NCBI GenBank assembly: GCA_002471805.1
Contig: DKQR01000131.1
Location: 1-7,830 of the forward strand
Length of the DNA: 7,830 nucleotides
DNA from: Fidelibacterota bacterium UBA7303
GTDB taxonomy: Bacteria > Fidelibacterota > Marinisomatia > Marinisomatales > UBA1611
Direction: 5' to 3'
Part shown: piece by piece, positions 1 through 7,182 of the stretch
Layout of the letters: each line of letters begins with the position of its first letter
Numbering within the stretch: position 1 is the first letter of the stretch
Notes under the pieces: generated by a model
Databases searched by the model: none
What the model was told of the DNA's origin: nothing
Seen by the model: the letters and a program-made list of their open reading frames with translations, nothing else
Made by a program: the position numbers and the translations under genes

Positions 1-24
1 GTCAGGTTTTTGATCAAGGCGGAA
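1..24 (+). repeat. Copy 1 of a 24-base exact direct repeat
   Basis: These 24 bases are identical to 745-768, an offset of exactly 744 bases (248 codons), so both copies are in the same reading frame. They encode the QVFDQGG end of a type B module. The downstream bases diverge at DNA level but stay alike as protein (NFYDLLSPS against TLYDLLSPT). Confidence 0.95.
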
Positions 25-3000
25 TCCCATTGAATCCTGCTGGAAATACCCAAACAATTAATTTTTACGACCTATTAAGTCCTTCCTTAGAGATTACGCC
101 ATCCTCAGGAGTGCAATCGAATGGTTTTATCCTTATAGATACTGATTTTGAAATTGAATCTGAGGAGCCATTAAGAAACAGTGGAGGTTCTGAAACAATA
201 TCTGATGAAGATTTACGTTCTAAAATAACATTTGCTTATCAGGATGGTGAGCAGGAAACGATTGCATACGATGTTGATATTACTGACCAAAACAAAACGA
301 TTACCATTGATCCTATTTCTGATATGGATGAATGGCGGTTGGTTCAGGTCACATTCGCTTCAGGTTTTCTGGATACTGCAGGTAATGTTGCAGGCGGGGC
401 AACAGCAACTTTTCAGACAGATGATCTGACTAATCCTACGATAGAAGAGGATTCTTTAGATCTAGCCAACACAGCGGTCTTTTTCACCAGCAGTGAAGGT
501 TTGTATACAGATAGTACTGAGTCCGGTGGATTGATAGTAAGCGATTTTGAGATCACTAATTATGATCCCAATGTTAATCCTAATTATGATACCCTTGTTT
601 ATCCTGCAGGCACTATAACGATTAATTCGCTGACCAGGTTCTCTGGTATTCCTTTGATTGGGGGTGAGACAGAGATACGGATTAATATATCAACGGATAA
701 TACCGCATCGGGATCGGAGACATTTAGTATTGTTCCTGTAGAGGGTCAGGTTTTTGATCAAGGCGGAAACCAATTGATTCCTACTGATAATATTCAGTCT
801 TTTACATTATATGATTTATTATCCCCTACAGTGACTTTTGATCCTGTAGCTGAATCCCTGATCGAACCAACAGATACTCTATGGATTAAATTTGATGAAC
901 CTATTACCAGGCTCGATAATTCTGCGGTAACCAATGACAATCTGGATTTTATTATGCAATTGGCCTATACCACACAAACACCAGAAAATATTGCCTTTGA
1001 TGCTTCTATTAACTCCCTAAAAAATGTTATTACAATAGTGCCTGATGACTCACTTGATGAACAGCATTCTCTGCTGCTTTCCTTTGGGGATGTATTCACA
1101 GATGAAATGGGGAATTCGATTAGTGCCATGAGCGCAAATTATACCGTCCGTGATATTACAGTACCGGCCTTTGATAGTTCCACCTATGCCATGGATAATA
1201 CCAATATCCTTATTTTTATGACAGAAGGTGTTTATACGGATAAAGTCGATGAAGTTGGCATTGGCGGACTGAATACAGATGATTTTCTACTAGCATTCCA
1301 GGCAAATGGTGGTCAAGCTGATAGTGTAATTATCGAATCGGTAACCAACACATCGGGAACAGTATTAAATGGAGGTGAAAATGCTATACTGGTGAATCTT
1401 CATGTGTATGGATCCCCTGATGGTAGTGAAACTGTAACGGTCAATGCAGCAAACAATACCATTTTTGATCATGTAGGCCTTGTAATGAATGTAACTGAGA
1501 TTACAACCAGTTATAACTTGACCCCTGCTCCAGTAGTACTCTCATCTGCTCTGTCCGATGATAATACCTACCTGCAGCTGAATTTCAATGAAAATGTTTT
1601 TAGTACCCATGATGCCGATGAAGTTGTTGGTATACAGGATTTTGTACTGGAATTCAATGCCAACGATGGCAATTGTACTGAAATGACCATAAATAGTATA
1701 TCGGATACCAACAATGGAACGTTAAATGGTGGTCAGGATTCGATACGAGTTCAGTTCAGCATTAGTGATATACCCAGCGGTGTGGAAAGCTTTACCTTGT
1801 CTCCGGTAGATGATGAGGCCATATTCAATGTTACCGGAGTTTACATGAATCCGCAAACGGTCCTGGGTCCTTATACGCTTTATGATCTGCTGATACCGAC
1901 TTACAGTTTAAATATTGGTGATGGTGTCGAACACATCAGTAGTGATATCAGCCTGGTGGTTACCTTTTCTGAGCCGGTTCGTAATACAGATAATTCCAGC
2001 CTGAATAATGCCAATACAGATGATCATTTTACACTTTTTGATCTTACCAATTCGGTTGAGATTGCCTTCAATGCGTCCATCAACAGTGAAAAAACCATTA
2101 TCACAATTGCGCCCGCAGATACTTTTCTAAGTGAACACCGGATCCGTCTTACTATGGATAATTCTTTCGAGGATCTGGCAGAGAATGCTATCCCGGGAGA
2201 TACAGTGGTTATATTTACCATCCGTGATTATATCGCACCAGCATTTTCCAGTGTGGCACTTGCCGATGATAACAGTTACTTGGATGTCTATTTCACAGAT
2301 GAGATATTTTCCTCGGACAGCAGCACTGGAATACCGGTTTTTGAAGATTTTAATCTGCATTTTGTATCTAATGGAGGCAATGCAACCCAGGTTAATCTGG
2401 CCGCGATTCAGACTTTGGCTGGTAATAATCTCTCAGGGGGGGAAGCCAGCATGAGATTCATTCTAGAGTTTGACAGCAACGCCGGTGGCGGAGAATATAT
2501 CCTGCTTCAACCGGCAACAGCTTCATCCCTTTATGATGAGTCAGGCAATGTCATGGCAGCAGATGCCTCTACTGATACCCTGTTTCTTAACGATATTTTG
2601 GTGCCGACCATTGATACATTAAATATCTGGCAGGGAGATTATCTGGGTATCAATGAATCCACCAATATTGGACTTGTATTCTCTGAGCCCATCGACAGCA
2701 TTGATTATTCACTGAACAGCAGGAGAGATACATCTTTTTCTTACGAGGCAATTTTCACATCTGATTCCCTGACCCTTATATTAAATCCGCCGCTTATGAG
2801 TTTGGATACCTTTGATCTGGTTATTGCCAGTCTGATAGATACGGTGGGCCTGTCTACGGTGGGAATATCCTACCGTTTTTTGACCCCGGCCCTGGGTGAC
2901 TATAATACACCGCCCAATGATACCATCAACCTGGAAGACCTTGTTACTTTCATTCAAGCCTGGGGTATGGATAATTTTTCCAAAGAGTTGGGTCCCGTTA

Positions 3001-3758
3001 CAGGGATATTCCCTCACTTTAAACTGTATCCGGACGGAAAATTTGGTCTGGATGATGGTATGGTTTTTACCCAGATGTGGCGCTGGTCCCTGCAGAGATT
3101 TGGGATAGTGGAAGTATCCAGGCAAATTTCAGGACAGCCAGCTCAATTCTCAGTAAATAATCAAACAATAACCATCTCCCCGCCGCTGGAGACGCGCTCA
3201 GGGCAAATCATTGTTCAATATAATGTAGAAGAATGTAAAGTTATTTTGCAGAATCCTCCTTCCAGTAATAAAGGGATATTCCTTTCCAGCGCTGATATGG
3301 TTCCGGGGAAATTGTTGCTTGAATACAGTTACAGTGATGAGAATGTTTACCCATTACAGTTGCAGCTAGCTGAAAAATATACTGACCAGCCCAGCATTGA
3401 CGTCCGCTATACGTTTATGGACAAGCAGGCAAATCTGATCGGACAGGGGGATTCCACCATTAATTTTATACTAATACCAGAATCCTTTACGCTGCACCAG
3501 AACTTTCCCAATCCCTTTAATTCTGCCACAAGAATCCGGTATGATCTGCCCCTGCTATCTGAAGTCCAGATCGATATATTTGATATCACCGGCCGTTTAA
3601 TAAAGAAACTGGTCGATGGTGATTTTCAGGCCGGGATCTATTTTGTAGACTGGGACGGAGAAGATGACTGGAATGAAAAGGTGAGTTCCGGGATTTACTT
3701 CTATCAGATCAGGGCCGGGAATTTCAGCCAATCCATAAAAATGGTTTTAATTAAATAA
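1..3758 (+). CDS. Giant secreted multi-Ig-like protein with dockerin-like segment and T9SS C-terminal sorting domain (5' partial)
   Basis: This is the C-terminal part of a very large exported protein, probably cell-surface or released, with an adhesive or structural role (inference). The reading frame is open from base 3 to the TAA at 3756-3758, giving 1251 complete codons, so the true start is upstream of the window. TTG at 30 is only an internal Leu: the codons before it encode QVFDQGGIP, which matches an internal repeat. In order there are eight Ig-like modules (about 84-2891), a dockerin-like segment (2892-3108), a beta-rich linker (about 3109-3479) and the sorting domain (3480-3758). Modules carry motifs such as 'FSEPV', 'FDASIN', 'RDxxxP', 'LNGGE' and 'YDLLSPT', as in SbsA/Big-type Ig-like domains. 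No enzymatic motif was seen. Type IX secretion follows from the C-terminal domain by family knowledge; binding partner and substrate are unknown. No clear terminator follows the stop. Confidence 0.9.
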   Translation, partial: QVFDQGGIPLNPAGNTQTINFYDLLSPSLEITPSSGVQSNGFILIDTDFEIESEEPLRNSGGSETISDEDLRSKITFAYQDGEQETIAYDVDITDQNKTITIDPISDMDEWRLVQVTFASGFLDTAGNVAGGATATFQTDDLTNPTIEEDSLDLANTAVFFTSSEGLYTDSTESGGLIVSDFEITNYDPNVNPNYDTLVYPAGTITINSLTRFSGIPLIGGETEIRINISTDNTASGSETFSIVPVEGQVFDQGGNQLIPTDNIQSFTLYDLLSPTVTFDPVAESLIEPTDTLWIKFDEPITRLDNSAVTNDNLDFIMQLAYTTQTPENIAFDASINSLKNVITIVPDDSLDEQHSLLLSFGDVFTDEMGNSISAMSANYTVRDITVPAFDSSTYAMDNTNILIFMTEGVYTDKVDEVGIGGLNTDDFLLAFQANGGQADSVIIESVTNTSGTVLNGGENAILVNLHVYGSPDGSETVTVNAANNTIFDHVGLVMNVTEITTSYNLTPAPVVLSSALSDDNTYLQLNFNENVFSTHDADEVVGIQDFVLEFNANDGNCTEMTINSISDTNNGTLNGGQDSIRVQFSISDIPSGVESFTLSPVDDEAIFNVTGVYMNPQTVLGPYTLYDLLIPTYSLNIGDGVEHISSDISLVVTFSEPVRNTDNSSLNNANTDDHFTLFDLTNSVEIAFNASINSEKTIITIAPADTFLSEHRIRLTMDNSFEDLAENAIPGDTVVIFTIRDYIAPAFSSVALADDNSYLDVYFTDEIFSSDSSTGIPVFEDFNLHFVSNGGNATQVNLAAIQTLAGNNLSGGEASMRFILEFDSNAGGGEYILLQPATASSLYDESGNVMAADASTDTLFLNDILVPTIDTLNIWQGDYLGINESTNIGLVFSEPIDSIDYSLNSRRDTSFSYEAIFTSDSLTLILNPPLMSLDTFDLVIASLIDTVGLSTVGISYRFLTPALGDYNTPPNDTINLEDLVTFIQAWGMDNFSKELGPVTGIFPHFKLYPDGKFGLDDGMVFTQMWRWSLQRFGIVEVSRQISGQPAQFSVNNQTITISPPLETRSGQIIVQYNVEECKVILQNPPSSNKGIFLSSADMVPGKLLLEYSYSDENVYPLQLQLAEKYTDQPSIDVRYTFMDKQANLIGQGDSTINFILIPESFTLHQNFPNPFNSATRIRYDLPLLSEVQIDIFDITGRLIKKLVDGDFQAGIYFVDWDGEDDWNEKVSSGIYFYQIRAGNFSQSIKMVLIK
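84..2891 (+). repeat. Eight tandem Ig-like modules of two types (A1-B1-A2-B2-B3-A3-B4-A4)
   Basis: Two module types of roughly 95-130 residues alternate inside the large secreted protein. Type A has an acidic 'F[DS]EPI/V...DNS' segment, then 'AFDASINS.K..ITI.P' and 'FT.RD'. Type B starts 'DN..L...F.E..', continues with 'DF.L.F.ANGG' and 'LNGGE..I.V', and ends in 'YDLL.PT'. Approximate borders read by eye: A1 84-440, B1 441-829, A2 830-1169, B2 1170-1532, B3 1533-1901, A3 1902-2240, B4 2241-2608, A4 2609-2891 (shorter and diverged). The bases before 84 are the end of a further B module. B2 and B3 are adjacent with no A between them, which breaks the alternation. Borders may be off by several residues. 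Confidence 0.8.
745..768 (+). repeat. Copy 2 of a 24-base exact direct repeat
   Basis: Identical to bases 1-24. It lies near the end of module B1 and marks the 744-base period of an A+B module pair, the footprint expected of a relatively recent duplication or of recombination between modules. Confidence 0.95.
2892..3108 (+). other. Dockerin-like duplicated segment within the large secreted protein
   Basis: The segment begins LGDYNTPPNDTINLEDLVTF and ends near WRWSLQRFG. The first half has the D-x-N...N-D...I-x-L-x-D-L pattern of a dockerin or EF-hand-like calcium loop, with a likely Pro-Pro insertion, followed by a helix ending in a Trp (IQAW). The second half has a reduced loop, YPDGKFGLDD, followed by a similar helix (MVFTQMW). 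Such paired loops are known from dockerin type I and related modules before sorting domains in this bacterial group. Calcium binding is inferred, and the second loop looks incomplete. Confidence 0.6.
3480..3758 (+). other. T9SS type A C-terminal sorting domain (FlgD-Ig-like)
   Basis: The final 92 residues start with FTLHQNFPNPFNSATRIRYD. They continue with a beta-sandwich pattern containing IFDITGRLIKKLVDG, AGIYFVDWDG, SSGIYFYQIRAG and the closing SIKMVLIK. This is the hallmark of Por/type IX secretion C-terminal domains, which direct passage across the outer membrane and are then usually cleaved or attached to lipopolysaccharide. The match to the family pattern is very close. The cleavage site itself cannot be placed from sequence. 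Confidence 0.9.
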
Positions 3759-3809
3759 TTGCTTCATCTATTGCTCTGTTTTTGGTTGTGGAAGTACATT
3801 TAGAAGATT

Positions 3810-4616
3810 ATGAAAAAAAGTACCACAGTTAAAGAACTCCAAAAAGAATATAATCCTAAAAAGATTATAGATGCCGTTGAAAAATCATTCCAAAAACACC
3901 GCGAACAGCTGATTTCAATTATAGGGCATCCAGACAGCCCGATCTTAAACTATCACCAAAATCGGCAGATCTCATTCCTGGAAAACAATCAGGATCAGAA
4001 TACCATTATTGATGAAGTAGTTGAATCCTTAAAGGATGCTGTTTATTTCATGACACTGAATAAAAAAGAACGTACCCGGATAACCCAGAGAATGCGGTCC
4101 TTTGAATCTGCTTATGTCAATACTGTTTTGGAACGGATTAACCATTTTTTGGAAGAACCTGAACTGCTTAGGCCTCCCAGCTGGTCCACTTCCAGTCAAA
4201 AAAGGAGACAGGGAGGTATCTCCGGTACCATAAATGACCTTTTACAGGCCCTGCGGTCGAACCTGGAAATTGAAATGCAGTATTGGGAGAATGTATCCCG
4301 GGCTGGCCACCTGACCGGACTGCAAATGTCCATGGGAAAATTCTTTGTTATCCTGAGAGACCTGAGTATGTCGCAAAAAGACCAGATTACTATAGTACAG
4401 TCCTTATTTGACAGTTTCCATGTTGACTGGGATGAAGGAGACAGGGAAAATATAAAAATGTCCCTGCAGAAACCGGCCCTGGCTAATTATGAAAAACAAC
4501 GGCGGGAATTAAGACAGATATCAAGCCGGCCCTTTTCGAAAACACTGACTCCAGAGATGATCTTAACCCTGGAAGAACTTACTTTTCTGTATAAAAAATA
4601 TTTGCGGAGATTTTAA
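3810..4616 (+). CDS. Unrecognised 268-residue helical, probably cytoplasmic protein
   Basis: I do not recognise a family. The product has no signal peptide and no membrane-spanning stretch, so a cytoplasmic location is likely. It is rich in charged residues and predicted by eye to be mostly alpha-helical. The N-terminal third is basic and amphipathic (KELQKEYNPKKIIDAVEKSF). A small Gly/Ser turn (GGISGTINDLLQ) at about residue 135 precedes a long helical stretch with RSNLEIEMQYWENVSRAG. No catalytic or nucleotide-binding motif (P-loop, HTH, zinc ligands) was seen. ATG 3810 was chosen because it is the first Met of the frame; only a weak AGAAG lies just before it. The gene begins 51 bases after the large secreted protein and ends in TAA before a 147-base gap. 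Codon pattern and length make it a credible real gene. Confidence 0.75.
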   Translation: MKKSTTVKELQKEYNPKKIIDAVEKSFQKHREQLISIIGHPDSPILNYHQNRQISFLENNQDQNTIIDEVVESLKDAVYFMTLNKKERTRITQRMRSFESAYVNTVLERINHFLEEPELLRPPSWSTSSQKRRQGGISGTINDLLQALRSNLEIEMQYWENVSRAGHLTGLQMSMGKFFVILRDLSMSQKDQITIVQSLFDSFHVDWDEGDRENIKMSLQKPALANYEKQRRELRQISSRPFSKTLTPEMILTLEELTFLYKKYLRRF

Positions 4617-4625
4617 GAGCCAAAT

Positions 4626-4654
4626 TTGAAGCACGCCCTTCCGGCTATTATAAA
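4626..4654 (+). promoter_or_regulatory. Possible sigma-70-type promoter upstream of the class V aminotransferase gene
   Basis: TTGAAG at 4626-4631 and TATAAA at 4649-4654 are separated by 17 bases, the ideal spacing. The site lies in the only sizeable intergenic gap (4617-4763), about 110 bases before the next ATG. The region is AT-rich, so such matches occur by chance, and the lineage may use a different promoter consensus. Confidence 0.3.
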
Positions 4655-4763
4655 TCTCTTATTATTAAATCAACCTGTCATGTTAATAATTTTTATTTTT
4701 TTCTGCGGATCTTACCGCGGATAACCTCCAGAGATAAAAACTGAAATATCTTATCTTACTTAA

Positions 4764-5903
4764 ATGAAAAATGATGTAAAAAATCAATTTCTCCTTGATC
4801 CGGATGTCACTTTCCTGAATCATGGTTCCTTTGGTGCGTGCCCAAAACCTGTCTTTGAAGATTATCAGCATTGGCAGAAAAAACTGGAACAGCAGCCGGT
4901 TTTGTTCTCAACGGAAACAGTGTACGAACAGCTTAGGCAATCCCGCACTGCTTTGGGCGATTTTGTAGGCTGCCATGAGCAGGATCTGGTCTTTTTCCAG
5001 AATCCAACTACAGCAGTGAGCAATATCATTTTCAGCTTGGAACTGAAACCGGGAGATGAAATACTGATGTCAAACCATGAATACGGCGCACTGGTTAGGG
5101 CCTGGTCAAAGTGGGGCCGGCGCCAACAGGTAAAGATTGTTCAGCAGGAAGTAAAACTCCCTGTCACTACCCGTGAAAATTTTACTGATAATTTCTGGGC
5201 GGGGGTTACCCAGCGCACAAAAGTTATCTTCCTATCCCAGATAACATCGGCGACAGCACTGGAGTTTCCTGTACAGAGTCTATGTGAACTGGCGAGGGAA
5301 AAAGGGATCCTGACCATCATCGATGGGGCCCATGTCCCGGGCCAGATGGACCTGAATTTAAATGAATTAGACTGTGATTTTTATACCGGCGCCTGTCATA
5401 AATGGCTTTGTGCGCCCAAAGGAACATCTTTTCTTTATGTCAAAAAGGAACACCAGCCCTGGGTACGCCCGCTGATCTACAGCTGGGGTAAAGATGGCGA
5501 TGATCCCGGTCCTTCTGAATTTCTGCAGGATTTCCAATGGCAGGGCACCCGGGATATGGCGGCTTTTTTAACATTGCCCAAGGTGATCCAGTTTTTTCAG
5601 GAACACATTGAAGGGAAAAGGTTGAGTTGCAAAAAACTGATCCGAAAGACCAGTGCTGAATTAGCCCGGTTATTTAATACGCCTCCTATCTATGCATCAG
5701 CTGACTGGATACACCAGATGGTCAGCCACCCGCTTCCAGTGAATGCACCGGAAGATATCAAGGAAAGATTATGGTCAGCGTACAAAATTGAAATACCGGT
5801 TTTCCAATGGTGCGGTCAGCGATACATCCGTGTTTCATGTAATGTTTATAATACTGATCAACAGGTGGAATACTTCCTTAATGCACTTCGCAGTTTGATT
5901 TAA
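4764..5903 (+). CDS. PLP-dependent class V aminotransferase family protein, isopenicillin-N-epimerase-like
   Basis: A fold-type I, pyridoxal-phosphate enzyme of the class V aminotransferase/cysteine desulfurase superfamily, closest by motif to isopenicillin N epimerase-like proteins. Near the N-terminus is FLNHGSFGACPKPV (residues 17-30), the substrate/cofactor loop typical of that group. NPTTAVSNII (80-89) matches the phosphate-binding helix region. Asp187 in IIDGAHVPGQ should bind the pyridine nitrogen, and Lys213 in GACHKWLCAPKG should form the Schiff base. WQGTRD lies further on, and RYIRVSCNVYNT near the C-terminus matches the carboxylate-binding Arg region. At 379 residues it is of normal length. 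The protein has no signal peptide, so it acts in the cytosol. The true reaction (epimerase, lyase, desulfurase or aminotransferase) cannot be told from sequence, and no beta-lactam biosynthesis genes are in view. ATG 4764 is the first in frame; no clear ribosome-binding site is seen. It sits 17 bases before the next gene. Confidence 0.88.
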   Translation: MKNDVKNQFLLDPDVTFLNHGSFGACPKPVFEDYQHWQKKLEQQPVLFSTETVYEQLRQSRTALGDFVGCHEQDLVFFQNPTTAVSNIIFSLELKPGDEILMSNHEYGALVRAWSKWGRRQQVKIVQQEVKLPVTTRENFTDNFWAGVTQRTKVIFLSQITSATALEFPVQSLCELAREKGILTIIDGAHVPGQMDLNLNELDCDFYTGACHKWLCAPKGTSFLYVKKEHQPWVRPLIYSWGKDGDDPGPSEFLQDFQWQGTRDMAAFLTLPKVIQFFQEHIEGKRLSCKKLIRKTSAELARLFNTPPIYASADWIHQMVSHPLPVNAPEDIKERLWSAYKIEIPVFQWCGQRYIRVSCNVYNTDQQVEYFLNALRSLI

Positions 5904-5920
5904 ATTTCAGCCATCGAATC

Positions 5921-6541
5921 ATGGCGATGCGCAACCTGTTTCCGTTCATATTATTTATTGTTATGGCGCCGATCTCATTCGGCCAGAAAATATTGTTGTA
6001 TACCGAAAATGATGATGTGTTTGCCTCTGCAAATCCGTTTACAATTGAAGAAGATAATGTGGTGTTCTGGCAAAGAGATCTGGTATTGATGACCATACCG
6101 ATCATTTCTCTGGAGGAAATTCGTTATGCTGAAAAATCCTATAAACCTGCAGGTGTTCCCTGTGTGATGTTTGGTAAGTTCCTAATGGCTACCGTTTTGG
6201 GAGCATCAGTTGCGGGCCAGCCGGACTATACGTTTTCGGGTCTTTCCGCAGGGCTGGCTTTTTACCTGACCGGAAAAGGACTGAACTTTTTTGGGGCAAA
6301 ATTTGGCAGGGATGTTATTTATTATGATATTGATCAGCTGGATTTATCCGCTCGAAAAATGATTCTTAGTTCCATCAGCATGGATCTGGAAAAACGGAAA
6401 ACGCATAATTATCGCAGTGAGTTCCATTATGGCCCCGAAGGGAAAAAACGGAACTTTCTGGGCTTTAGCTGGGATGGGAAAAAGCCATGGAAAAACAGGA
6501 AAAAAGCCAAGAAAAAGATATTGCGATTTTCTTTCTTTTAA
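5921..6541 (+). CDS. Exported hypothetical protein with glycine-rich hydrophobic core and basic tail
   Basis: Family not recognised. The 206-residue product opens with a likely signal peptide: MAMR, a hydrophobic stretch FPFILFIVMAPI, then SFG before Gln22 as a plausible cleavage site. A short extracytoplasmic beta-like segment follows, ending IISLEEIRYAEKS. Next come glycine/alanine-rich hydrophobic stretches (about 80-125: FGKFLMATVLGASVAG and LSAGLAFYLTGKG) that may insert in a membrane. A YYDIDQLDLSARK segment and a strongly basic tail (GKKPWKNRKKAKKKILRF) complete it. This layout, 'small beta segment plus Gly-rich hydrophobic pair', is common in uncharacterised envelope proteins of this bacterial group (family-level impression). 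ATG 5921 and ATG 5927 are both possible starts. It lies 17 bases after the aminotransferase gene and 1 base before the nucleosidase gene, suggesting one transcript. Confidence 0.75.
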   Translation: MAMRNLFPFILFIVMAPISFGQKILLYTENDDVFASANPFTIEEDNVVFWQRDLVLMTIPIISLEEIRYAEKSYKPAGVPCVMFGKFLMATVLGASVAGQPDYTFSGLSAGLAFYLTGKGLNFFGAKFGRDVIYYDIDQLDLSARKMILSSISMDLEKRKTHNYRSEFHYGPEGKKRNFLGFSWDGKKPWKNRKKAKKKILRFSFF

Positions 6542-6542
6542 T

Positions 6543-7157
6543 ATGCATTTTAAATCTGTGCTATGTATCCTGACGGCTTTAAAATATGAATCAGAACCAA
6601 TCATTGACCATTATGGATTGGCACGGGACAAGACATTTGATTTTCCGGTTTTCAGATCCGGTTCCATGGTACTCCTGGGCATTGGTGTTGGTAAAAAATT
6701 CATTAAAACTAGAATTTGTGAGTTCTATGCACAAAAACAGGGCGACGAAGAATACCAGTTTGTCAATATTGGTATTGCCGGCGGAAATCCAGCAAGTACA
6801 GCCCTGGGAGTATGCTATATGGTAAACAAGATCTATGATGAACGTGATAAAATATATTATTACCCAGATCTGCCTGCAAGGCATCCCTTTCAGGAAAGGG
6901 CAATTGTCACTGTGGAACAGGGGATCATTAATGGCGGCTCGGAATATGCTGAATTGGTGGACATGGAATCATCTGGGATCTTCCAGGTTTGCCGGGCATT
7001 GGTTCCGGAACAAAGGCTTGCTTTTATCAAAATTGTGTCGGATCATATGGACTTAAATAAAGTAGAGTTTAAAAAAAATATAATATCTAAACTTATTTCA
7101 AATAATATGAATACAATAGATTCTTTTCTTAAATCCTGCTATTTTGAGAAATATTAA
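6543..7157 (+). CDS. Nucleoside phosphorylase/nucleosidase superfamily protein (MTA/SAH-nucleosidase-like)
   Basis: A 204-residue protein of the PNP_UDP_1 fold, which cleaves the glycosidic bond of purine nucleosides or thio-nucleosides such as methylthioadenosine. Visible motifs: LTALKYESEP (10-19), whose Glu16 or Glu18 corresponds to the catalytic-site Glu of MTA/SAH nucleosidase; GIGVGK (46-51); VNIGIAGG (74-81); VDMESSGIF (139-147), where Met141-Glu142 should contact the ribose; and IVSDHMD (164-170), where Asp167 is the likely catalytic acid. The key residues are present although the protein is shorter than the usual 230 or so. Exact substrate is unknown; futalosine hydrolase or another nucleosidase is possible. 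The frame is open further upstream to GTG 6417, but ATG 6543 is preferred because the extra 42 residues overlap the previous gene and resemble no family N-terminus. The start lies one base after the preceding stop, pointing to translational coupling. It is cytoplasmic. Confidence 0.83.
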   Translation: MHFKSVLCILTALKYESEPIIDHYGLARDKTFDFPVFRSGSMVLLGIGVGKKFIKTRICEFYAQKQGDEEYQFVNIGIAGGNPASTALGVCYMVNKIYDERDKIYYYPDLPARHPFQERAIVTVEQGIINGGSEYAELVDMESSGIFQVCRALVPEQRLAFIKIVSDHMDLNKVEFKKNIISKLISNNMNTIDSFLKSCYFEKY

Positions 7158-7182
7158 TGCGTGACAAAAAATTAATAATTCC

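Noticed and set aside
30..32. TTG at 30 as the start codon of the large secreted protein
   Set aside because: The frame is open upstream to the window edge and the residues before it (QVFDQGGIP) match the internal repeat at 745-768, so TTG is an internal Leu codon and the gene is 5' truncated by the window.
2024..2454. Overlapping frames on both strands within the large secreted protein (2024-2221 -, 2127-2360 -, 2131-2454 +)
   Set aside because: They lie fully inside the well-supported coding region and their products show no domain or signal; they are chance open frames.
2781..3125. Minus-strand frame of 114 residues opposite the dockerin-like segment
   Set aside because: It has no recognisable motif and is opposite a region with clear protein-level similarity on the + strand.
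4702..4721. Inverted repeat CTGCGG/CCGCGG around ATCTTA as an intrinsic terminator
   Set aside because: The T-rich tract lies before the hairpin on the + strand, and on the - strand the hairpin is followed by A's, so neither orientation fits a terminator. The stem is also short.
6417..6542. GTG 6417 as the start of the nucleosidase
   Set aside because: The extra 42 residues overlap the preceding gene, are basic and low in family signal, while ATG 6543 directly precedes the conserved first beta strand.
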